The notes under the pieces were generated by a model. That model saw only the letters and a program-made list of their open reading frames with translations. It had not been told where the DNA came from and searched no databases. From contig JAVYIG010009850.1 in assembly GCA_035222895.1 (NCBI GenBank), positions 1-64,000 of the forward strand: a stretch of 64,000 bases of DNA, given 5' to 3'. Below, piece by piece: positions 11,201 through 23,200 of the stretch. The translations under genes were made by a program, and so were the position numbers. How positions within the stretch are numbered: position 1 is the stretch's first letter; each line of letters opens with the position of its first letter. This stretch comes from Strongylocentrotus droebachiensis (lineage: Eukaryota > Echinodermata > Echinoidea > Camarodonta > Strongylocentrotidae).

Positions 11201-14200
11201 AGTCTCTGGCTTATTTGTCTAATGAAATAATACAGCGCCAGAGTGCCACTTTATTGAGAAAACATGAGCGGTCAGAAATGACCTACACTGTACAAGGCGT
11301 TTGAGAAATTTAAATGATCAAATTCAGAGGCTGATTTTCTCAGACCTTCCGCTGTACAAACAAAATTTATTACAGTCTTTTTTATTAAATGCTTTCTTAC
11401 TCAATCTAGATCTTTATTCAATTAAGTAGGTTCAATGCAATTTGGAATATTATAAAATAATTCCTAGATAAATGATAAACTGACTAATTTGGTAAGAACG
11501 TACAAAGTACCAAGTTTGTACTTTTCCAAATCAATCAAAGTTGTGAAGACTGACAGCAAGCTATTCAATAAAACAATTTGAATGAAATTATAACAAAATA
11601 TTTGGTTGATCTTTTCCACGATGTCTGTGGGCTGCAGACTATGGAAGATTTAAAGTAAAACACAGAGGGAAAAGGGGCATATTTGCTAGTACACACTGTT
11701 AAAACAATAATTTTGTTTGATCTTTCAAATTTGATACTACCTTCAAATATTTGAACCCTCTTAATTTTTAGTTGAAATATGTACCTGGCATAATGTCACA
11801 AAAAGAAAGTGTCGTGATCTTGCCTCTGCTATTCATACTGTCGTTAATACAACCCAAGACACTATCCTTCAAAATAACAAAAATGTATTAACTCTTATCG
11901 TGCCAAGAACACTGTTCTGTGCATGCGCTGGCGTGCCACACACACATAATCGGGTTTCTGTTGACTTGCCATGGACACATACACTCTCATCCGCTCGCGT
12001 GCCACGGACACATTTTCGTGCATAAGTACACAAGCTAATTGTTTATGCCTATTGTGCGATGCGCATTGCGTGCACGCATGAATGCTTACTGTATTTGTGG
12101 AGGGGGTTTATTGTTGTTTTGATTTTGCGTGCTTCACGTTAGGCCTGAGTCATGTCGGGATTTTCATAAACCGGGTCCCGACGGCCTTGCACCGATCGGG
12201 ACCCGGTGTCCCGAAATCAGCTCGCAGGATTTGTCACTTGCCTCTATAAAAAGCGCATATCATCAGTATGTCCCTTAAAAGTGACCTTTTTTATCAGTCA
12301 AATAAATCAACACATGCATACCTCGGCACAGATCGGTATATTCTTCCATTTGACATTATTTTTATCCATGATTGGCGATGTTTAGTGCCATTATCGTGCC
12401 TCTAAAAGTAAAAAAAACTGGAGCAAAAATATAAAGACAACGATCGAGCCGCCATTTTGATTCATGCAGGTTGAATAAATCGGGTCAAAAAACATTAATG
12501 TTTGAATAATAAAACGGCTTTCTAAAAAGTACTCCTTTACAACATACCGATCGAATAATTTTTAAAAACAAAATAGATATTTTTTCTTTGATTTTGAACA
12601 CCGCATGCTTCTTTTAAAAGCTGAAAATTACTTGGTAATCACAAGAAGTTTCGATACGGATAGCTGTTGCAAGGCAAGTTCAGACTAGTCTCGGAAAAAT
12701 GCGCAGTGCTCCTTGTTAGCTGTAATGCGTGCCAGAACGAACCCAAACAAAGACGTGATCGTAACGAGAAAAAATCATTAAAAACTACGAGAGCACAATT
12801 GGAAAGACAACTACTGCTCAAAATTACGATAATCAGATAAATAACTTGTACAAAGAATCCAATAATCGCCCAAGAAATGCCAAAGAAATTGTGATAATCG
12901 AGGAGTAACTGGGTACATTTTTATCGCAAGGGGCTTGCTGCAAATACTCGAATCCTTTGTTATACTGCTTTTTACCGTAGAGGGCGTTATTTGGTTTCTA
13001 GCCTCGTGTTAGAACACGAGGCTAGAAACCAAATAACGTGTAATTCGGACATATCAGCAGGCCCATTCCGATAATGATTGTACCTATAGTAACTCCTTAA
13101 ATATCACTATTTCTGTGGCTTTTCTTGGACAACTATTGTATTATTCCTCCAAGTTATGTATCTGCTTACGATAATTTTGAGTAGTTATCTTTCAAATTGT
13201 GCTCTCGTAGTTTTTAATGATTTTTTCTCGTTACGATCACGTCTTTGTTTGGGTTCGTTCTGGCACGGATTACAGCTAACTACGAGGAGCACTGCGCATT
13301 TTTCCGAGACTAGTCTGAACTTGCCTTGCAACAGCTATCCGTATCGAAACTTCTTGTGATTAGCAAGTAATTTTCAGCTTTTAAAAGAAGCATACATTGT
13401 ATGCGGTGTTCAAAATCAAAGAAATAATATCCATTTTGTCTTTTAAAAATTATTCGATCGGTATGTTGTAAAGAAGTACTTTTTAGAAAGCCGTTTTAAT
13501 ATTCAAACATTAATGTTTCTTTCAACCTGATTTATTAATCCTGCCGAGAGACCCGGCCAGTACAGTAGCTAGCTAGCAGCTGGCAACAACAACCCCATGG
13601 GGCGAACTGCTTTGCAACCCATATTTATATCAGCAGTTCGGATTGATTCAGGATGAGCTAGAATATGATTGGTAACAATTAAATACTTAAGTTTTAAGGT
13701 GGAATGATTTTAGTGGTGTGCAAAACTGCAATTTCTTACATATTTCATTATTTTTTTCGGAGCGTCGGTTCTCAAAAAACGAAACCGGGACCCGACGGCA
13801 ACGGTCGGGTCCCGGTGTGATCGACCGTACCGACTCAAGCCTACTTCACGTATACCGTTACATTGGATTTTCCTGAGAAAATTGCGATATTTTATCATCA
13901 AATTTGTCAGTTTTGATCATGGCCCCTCAGATTGTGTGCGGGAAATGAGACAACGGATTGGTTTGACAACTCACCGATAGTGCTTATTTACTTTACCAAA
14001 ATTACAGATTCATGAAATGATATTGGTATCAACCGAAAGAGGGTTAAATTTCCTACAACTTTAACGTACAATTCTTTTTTATACAATATACAGATGAGAT
14101 GTTATAGTGGATCAAACATAGTAACAATTTAAACTACACGCACTTGAACCAACCCTCAATTAACTTAGCACACAGGAGATTAGTAGCGGGCACAATGGGG

Positions 14201-17200
14201 ATTAGCACTGTGGCACTGGGTGAATTGCATAGGGGCAGCTTAAGAGTTAAAGGCCTTTATGTAAAAACAAAACAACAAAATACTTTTATTTCATTTTCTC
14301 TGCATGTGTTTAACAGTACACTGACCAATTCTTATAGATGTATAGAGTGTAATAAAGTATTAAGTACATTAGGGCTGCATGCAATGTGATGAACATAGTC
14401 TTCATGTATTTGGACATACAGATTGCCCAACATGCTCCGTAATGTATATCGCAGAGCCGAAACAATTTTACAGGGTTGGAGAAAAATGGCTTGGTGATTA
14501 TTGATTATTGGAAGGAAATGCGTCAGTGACACAAGAACCCCTTCAAACTAAAGGCTCCTGGACTTCTCGAAAACGATAGTGAGGAGTAGTACTTGAGAGG
14601 GTTGTACTGTACACAATACAGGCTATAATACAGTCAGGTCATTCACAGTGCATTGCTATGGTTGTACATTGAGAATTATAATATACATTGATGACATTTG
14701 TAGATTCTCATGGGAGTCCAATAACACCTGGATCCAATAAGAAACAAAACCTTTAGATTAAAAAAAAAATTGGATAAAAGCAGATTGATTACAGTGGTAT
14801 ATTATTTTTATTTTTATGCTTATAAAGGCTTTAACTAATTATTTTAATTGTCAGGTTGAATGACACTACATGGAAAATTCTTTTGTAGAAGGTTACTGGA
14901 CTAATGCAAGTACTGTACATTAAGGCTGCGACGGGTAGTCGAATGCTCGAGTACCCGCACGGTTGACAACTACTCGGGTACAATTTCTCGTACCCGAATA
15001 TTCGGCAGCAAAAAAAAAAAAAAAAAATGTCCAGGCCCACGCTTACCCGTGCCAGGGAGAGCGGCGTCCGCTGGCATGGTACCGTCGGTAAAAATGTTTC
15101 CCAACTCGAGCACTGTCAAACTCACCTTTCAGAAACTGGGACCAAATGTCCAGATTTCTGTTTGGACTTGAAGGAAAATGGATTATTCTGCCATCTTTGG
15201 TTTTTTAAAACAGCATTGTTTACTGTTATTATTCTTATTAAATCTGCGCCTTCAACTGCAACTCAAAGTAAAATTGCATGCGTTTTCAGCGAGGGATCTG
15301 AGAAACTGCCGAGTGGTATGGTAGTGGCAAAAAAATCAAAAAAATCAAAAAAATCAAAAAAATAAAAAAAAATTCAAAAAAAAATAAAAAAAAATCCAAA
15401 AAATTATAAAAAAACAAAAAAGCGTCCGAATATTCGAGTATTCGCCTGTGAGCCTGGGAGTGTACTCGGGTACCTCATTACACTGTTGTGCACAGCCCTA
15501 CTGTACATATACATGCAACTCTATAGCCATTTTTGTTATTTCGTTTAATAGACACAATAAATATTTACCAACTAAGGGCGCGTTCATGCTTGATTTTGAA
15601 GGTAGAATGAGCGATCTGAAACGCTCATCGTAAACGCTCATCGTGATCGCAGTTCCATGGTGTAGCTGTTCATGCTTACTTCTCTGGCTCATCCAGGCAA
15701 TTCTACTTGTGTGGCCTTGTGTGACCTTCACTGTGCATGCTACGTAGACCCACTAGAGGTCAGTGCGTTGACCCCATTTAAACGCGTTTACAATTGTAAA
15801 CGCATCTTTTTGTGAGTTTACGATCGGCGTTCGTGATCGCCGTTTTTCGGTGATTCTACAAAGGTGAGCATGAACGCAAGCGTGTTTTAAACTAAACACG
15901 TAACAGATGCCTGATTCTGGCCGTCAAAATCAAGCATGAACGCGGCCTAAATGTATCATAATGTTTGATATGGCAACAAAGTGGAATGAAGTTAGGCTCA
16001 TATTTCAAACCTATATTCCCAAGATGTTCATTAGTGATCATTAAAGTTCTCCAATGCAAGCAGTCATCCTTGACAAGGCTAGCCAGTGCATCCAAGAGTG
16101 AAGACACACAGCCAGAAGACGTTACAGTGTGGGGTCAAGCTTGACTTGAGCTCAATAGAGCAAGAACAATGCCTCATTTAGTTGAGAGGGGATTTGGGAA
16201 GCGAATCTGCTGACTCCATGAATGAGAGCACATTGTTGGAGATACTCTAATTGATCAGCGTACATGATAATAGGGAATTAGGGATTATGATTATAAATTC
16301 ATAAAGCCTTGCCAATTCGCCATGGCTGGGAAATAATAAATAAGAAGGAAAAAAAGATTTTATGTTCTTTCTGTATCTTTTACTTCAAGGATTATCAAGA
16401 TTGAGTTGACTCAAGGGACATCCAGACACTGTCCTTTTAAGTTTAATACGATAATGTACCGTAGAGTGTAGGTGTGCGAGTAATTAGTATCTGCAATGTT
16501 GAGTGCTTTACTGAGAGCTACGAGATGGTATAAAATCCATGTCATTTTAGAGTGCTGCATGATCGCTCAGTAATCACCAGACATACTTGAATTACAAATT
16601 GGTATGATTTATTCATTGCTTCTGATTAAAGGATCAATGTACAGAAGCAGAAATGGGAGTTAGGAATTGAATTTCATGTGATTGAGATTGGAAATTCAAT
16701 AGAGTGCATCATTTATTGATGATAGGAAATTCCGACTGAATGATGTTTGGAAAGCCTTGTTGCATGTATGAATATTTTTTTTCTTCAAATTCATTTTGAA
16801 TTGTATATTCAAGCAATTTGTTTTGTTTTATACATGTATGTATATAATGTACATTTTCTTTTTGTGATTACATCCGTGCTTGGTCTTCTACATGTATATG
16901 TTTAGCTTTATTCTATGCACATTTTAATCTATCAAGCAATTTGTTTTGTTTTATACATGTATGTATATAATGTACATTTTCTTTTTGTGATTACATCCGT
17001 GCTTGGTCTTCTACATGTATATAGGTTTAGCTTTATTCTATGCACATTTTAATCTGTCAAACTTTGCAGCTTCGCAAGATAGCAAAAATATAATCCATAC
17101 GTGTATGTAGGATGATTTCAAGACCTTTTGCAGGGATCCACACTTTTAAAAAAAAGTCACCCATGTGTCCCAGGTGCCTGTAAATATTGAGGCCTGCTTA

Positions 17201-20200
17201 TATTGTGTCATTGTGATTTTGTGTTTGTTGTATTGTTTTTGTCAATGCATAATAATTCAATATTTGTTTTTATGTCAACTTATGTTTCAGTTTGTGCAGA
17301 GAAGTACGATCCCGAGGCTGATAATGACACTGATACACAAAAGGTGAGGACAACAAAATGTTGCAAGCTTTTTGAATGAATGTTGCATTTGAACACTGCA
17401 GAGATTTGTACGTCACTGCAACAATAAATGCAAGTGTGTAAAATAAATAAAGGAATCATTGTTTACAACAGATAGATACAATTAAATTTCACACCGTCAT
17501 CAAATAAAAAGTGTGCCAGAACAATGAATGTAGCCTGCAGAATAAAGGTAAAATAAATCATTAGCACAAAAGAAAAAATATGCGATGGTAATGGCAAGTT
17601 TTGTATTACATGCAAGTCATTTTGATGGTGTACATACAAGTTGTTTTCCATACCTGAATAAGAATGAATATTACACATGTGGATGTATGCTGAGGCTTAC
17701 TGGGATACTTGATATGGGACACAAGGGAGGTTTATGAATAGCCATGAGTTAGACCAGTGTGGTAAGTCTATTACCATGGTTACATGTCAATACTTAACCC
17801 CTCTGTGACGCTAGCGCCTAAGGTACAGTACCTTGCCAATGGACATGTAAATTCGGACGAAAGCTAGACAACAAATGGTAATGGGATAGGTTTTATTGAT
17901 TCATTGATATTTTTATGCTTTTCACTGGCAATGGGTACAAGAAGGGGAAAAAAGAGCAGAGTATATACAGAAATCAATGTTCTTATATTTAGGATGTTAA
18001 TCATTGGTTCTAGTAATGGTAGGAAGATGATTTTAGCAGAATGAAACCAAACTTGCACTTATGTTAGGAGAAAATACGCTCTATTAAAACAAATTTCATG
18101 AAATGTGTAAAAATGAAGATAAAAGAATGATTAGCACATGAAGATTGGGAAACCATCAACCGCTAAAAATATGGTAATAAATGTGCCTGGGTGTTAAGCT
18201 CTTTCAGTCAGTGTAAATATATAATTTGTTTAGATTCTGTTGGGTCTTAGCAACCTACCTAGGACATAATAAGGTAATTCAAAATAACGTGTGTGTCAGT
18301 TCTCTCATTCTCTCATTATATCAGAACTCAAGGTTACATGAAAATGTAAATTTGAGCATCATGTATTCCAATTGAAGTGCAGGCACACAAGCGTAAATGT
18401 AGAGAATTCTGACTAGCATACATCTGCCTGCAGTGTTACCAAGTCATCTTGGCTTATGATAATTTCTACCTTTCACTTCCTGTGAATTATGCCTCGCTCT
18501 TTCTCTCCATTGTCTGAATGCAGCTGGTCTACCCGAAGTCAGATGAGCAGAGAGCGCGTCTTACCGAAGCTGTGAAAAACATTCTACTCTTCAGGGCACT
18601 AGATGAGGTAAAAAAAAAGAAGAGAGGAAATCTGAGTGTCGTACATGTACTTGTACATGCTCACTTGTACACCCATACTTGTACCCTTATTAATATCATA
18701 ATTATCATTATTCACTGGCACGGTGACCGTGCAGGTGCAGTGGTAACTAAGCAAGCACACTGCCTGTTTATATATTTAAGACAAAATATATATACCAGAA
18801 TGAATCAGAGCAATAGTTAATTTGTGCTACTTGTAAAAGTTTTTATCTTTGCTGGCGAATGAAAAAACTGTTGTGTGACCTGCAATTTGATAAGAGACAA
18901 AACAAATCAAGTCGCAAACAAGACGATGCAGATAACTAATTCAAATGGCATTGCATGGAGCAATAGGTGCAAGGCAGCATCAAAAGAATCATGTATTTCT
19001 GCCTCGCAGCAGTATATATTTCAAGCACTATTTCTCCTTGGTTCCCAACTGAGCCATTGTGAGTCAGTACATCTGTCAAGGTGAAAAGAAATGCTGCTCG
19101 ACTTATTAGATTGAGAATGGTAATTTGACATTTGTGGCTTACATTGCAATTTGCATCAACTGCTTTAATGCAATTTATTCACTGTCTCTCTGTTTTCTGT
19201 TTATCATGTAGAACCTTCCCCATTTCTGGAGTTCATTAAAGAGTTTTTTCTTCTTATCTTTTTTTACTTTGTCTCAAAAAGTTTTTAAAAATTAAGGGCC
19301 ACAATGTCACATTGAAAGTCATGATACTAAACAACTGCTGTGCTGCTCTTACAGTCCTAGTGAAGGGCCTTTTATTATAAAAGATTAAGTTGTTCATATA
19401 CTTGGTAATCCTTTGCGCAGTTTAAGATTCTTATAAAACCCTTGAATAACAAGATGATTTTCAAAGTCTTACATAATTTTTGAGGTATGGAACTCTCTAC
19501 GTATTAAGGTCATGCACAAACCATGGTCACACCACTATACAGACTGAATTGCTCCTCTCTCTTTTTAAGTAGGAAGAAAGATGACCTCACAACTTACAAG
19601 ACATTAAACTAAATTTACAGCCACCTCCCTTTAATCAGGAAAGAAAATGGGAGAATAGATATTGATTGATCAATTTCTGTCACCTCGTTCATTTAGCGAT
19701 TACCCATCACCCGGCAACACCATGGTAACAACATGGCTGCTTGCTCCTGCCAAACATGGCCAGGCATCGCTATGGTTACTATGTCATCTTATGGATTAGG
19801 ATTGAAATGTCTGCTGCTTGCTTCTTTTAGGTTTGCATGATTAATTCAACTTGGTGCCCTAATGTTAATGAGACGGTATAAAGGACATGAATGAAGCAAT
19901 AAGACTACTTATAATAGCAAACTTTAAGGATATATTAGTTGAGGAAAAAAACCCTCAGAATTTAGAAGAAAAGAAGGAAAAATGGATTTCAAAATATTTT
20001 GAATAATGAGCAGCAAGATACTAGTATTATATTCTTTACAAGTGCTGTTTATTTGTTAATTTCACTAGAGAAAGATTAATTTAAAAAACTGTGAAGATAA
20101 TTTATATCCTGGCATGGAATATAAATATTCCAACAAGTGATTGATATATCAAACTTATAGACAGCTCTGTGTGTGCGTTAGCTCTACATGTACATGTACA

Positions 20201-23200
20201 GTATGTAGCAATGTGATGATCAAACTCCAGCAAAGATACATGTAGATTTGAAAAGCATAATTTTATTTGATTTTGCTTTCAGCTATTCACAATAGAATAA
20301 CATCTCAAATCATCTCAAATCATATCTGCTTCTGACATTCTGCAACTTCCAAAATTCTTGTTTAACAAACCAACAAGATACAGCTAATGTATGCACAATT
20401 TTGTTCAAAATAGATTCCTTCCATAAAATTGCTATACATATGTAATGTACACATTGTTTTGAAAGAAATGGGGTCTTAGAAGAAACATCTATCAGAATAG
20501 TATATTAGTAAAGAAGTCTATTGATCAGAAAGTAATCGGAACAACAGGTTATATTAGTTCCATCTTGAACCATTGTTGAATTTTCAAATATGCTGGCAAC
20601 TAGATTGCACTTAAAATATACCATTTACCCCCGGGAGGCCACTCAAAAAACAAGATTTCCCATGAGATAAGCATGATTTCCATCTCAGTGACAATTTAGC
20701 ATCTGATATTGCTTGAATGATGTACTTCTTCGTCTGTAACTGATCTTATCCATGGTCGGTCTGGGAGATGTAACATACTGTTCATGTGTTGAATTCCAGA
20801 CAAGTTACCGTTCCTCATCAAATTCAAACCAAATCAAGTGGAAGTAATTTTGAAGCCATTGGTGGTTAGAAAATTCTTTAGATTTGTTGAATATACCTCA
20901 CATATACACTGTACATTATACACATGCAGATACTTTAATATTTCACACCCTGTTGAAAGTGTCCTACATGTACAGTGTAACTGTTCTCCCCTGGAATATG
21001 GGTACCTTCTACCAAAAATAAATCATTTACGGTATGTTTCAACTATTTCTTCATCGTTGTCAGTTAGTTTTTTTAAAGTGATGTACATGTATTCCTGTTT
21101 TATATAATCCATATCGATTTCTGATAGTAAAGAATAACATGTAATTTCTGATAGTGACATTGTACATGTATTGTTGTAACATAATGTATAGGCATTTAAT
21201 TTTTACTCGACCAAATCATTTGATGGTTGAATAGAGTTACAGAGAAAAGTATGTAACTTCTAATTTCAATGGTTAGCAAAACAATGAAGAGAACCTGTTG
21301 TGAATTGATGGTGAATATGTATGAGAAAAAAATGGATGGTGGTTTTTATTCAGGCCGACATGCATATACATCCTCCCTTTTTGTGTGTGTCAATTACATG
21401 TGCATTGGTATTTTGGCAACATTTAGATAATCACTGTACAATGTACACAATATAAAATAAGATTCATTGAATTATAGAGATGAGGGAATAGATGACAGTA
21501 GATGCAAATAGAGTAGATGCATTAGAGATTACGGCAGAGATGCATTATTTTTTTTCGTTATTCCTCTCGATCAAGAAAACCCCAGTCAAGAAAATCCCTC
21601 TAAAAAGAATGATCAGTTATGTGAACTAGAAATGCAATCGTGTCACAACGATGTGCGTGCAATGACGCCATGTTTCTACAAGTCAAACGAAGGAGCTACT
21701 CTCCGACTATCCAGAGCAATATGTAAGAAGTCTGTAGCTTCTGTGATAGTGGAGATAGTTAGGGCGAAAGAAAGGTCACCAAAACGGCCCGAAACGGAAA
21801 AATGGTGCCTGGACGGTCACGCATGAGGGTTTCCGGAGAACGAATAATTTAGTGACCTTGAAGGAATGCTAGAGACTACGCCTACGAATTTTGAAGGGAA
21901 TTGGAGTAGAGGAAGGGATCTAGAAAGGGCTCGCAAGCACTGCGTGCAAAACCAATAGGACTTGGTGCATGATGAACATGTTGCGACGCGTGCCTTGGCA
22001 CGAACGGCCGCCCATACTAACACAACCGAATAACAGTCTTACAAAATGACGTCATGGCCGAAACGTGTTATAATAGGGCGGAAACTCGGCGGAATTCGTA
22101 TAGTGACCCTTGTTCAAATGCGATTTACTCACAATTTTCTGCGTGAACATATACCATACTTGGTATCATTCGAAAGGGCACTTCAGTGCGGTCAGTTTGA
22201 AACCATTGTCATTTGCGCAAAACGTACTGCACGCATCAAACGCGCTATTACGCACAGCATAGTAAATTCATCATTTTTGGCGATAACTTTGCGCTGACAT
22301 ATTCGAATTTTACCAAACTTGATAAACAGTTGTCACGTATATGGATACATATGTCTGCAAAGTTTCATTGATGTAGGTATAACGATCGCCATTTTAGAGC
22401 AAGTTGAAGTTATTTCTCAATTTTCTTGAAAATGGCGAATTTGGAGGGCAATTTTCTCAAATTTGGTCAGTGATAGGGTATATAATTTTGTATATGGCTG
22501 GAAAGGGCATATCTTCAAGTATCTAAATCCAAAAAAGGGTACGGGTTTGCCAAGCCATTATGGAGATACGGCCACAGACAGAAAGCCAATTCCCAGAACT
22601 TTAGAGGGCGCTATTTATGTTGTGCAAAGCCATTGGAGCGTGAAATTTGGCATGGCTATGTGCAATTATGAGATAAAGATACTGTGAGATTTAAATACAA
22701 AACAGAATTTATATGAGAAAGTTATGGCAGTTTTAGATTATTTAGGGGTCCATTTTTCAAGAATTTGAGAGATTTTTGACGGAGTCGGTTTCAGATTTGA
22801 ATTTTGAGTACGAACATGGCATTATGAAGGTCAAGTCATACGTCGCAGATGAAAGAACATCTCTCAGACTATCTAGAGGAATTTGTTAGAAGTTTGTAGG
22901 ATCTAGGATAGTGGAGATAGGAAGAAAGATATAAAGGCCTTAAAATGGACCAGAAACGGACAAAATGGCGCCTGGACGGTCATGCATGAGTGATTTCGAA
23001 AATCGAAAAAGTAGGTGACCTTGATGAGATGCTAGAGATGATGCCTACGAAATTTGAAAGGAAAAGGACTTGAGGAAAGGACCTGGATAGGAATAACAAG
23101 CACTACGTGCAAAGCGAATGGGATTCCGGACGACAAGAAGAAGAAGAAGAACCAAGAATATTAATAAGAAGAATGTGAACGAAAACAAGGCAATGACGAA

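Larger units (their letters stand above)
10079..17290 (+). other. Intron 2 of PKA RII
   Basis: A 7.2-kb intron carrying three well-bounded DNA transposons (12140-13843, 14921-15500, 15576-15947) and a recent tandem duplication (16810-17058). 10079-12130 is AT-rich sequence in which I see no gene, RNA or clear repeat. 13852-14912 and 15951-16800 are likewise unremarkable. Confidence 0.7.

Noticed and set aside
15027-15365. Possible transposase or BED zinc-finger open frame inside the hAT MITE
   Set aside because: No Cys/His spacing or hAT dimerization motif is visible and the end is an A-tract coding for lysine/serine. The element is better seen as non-autonomous.
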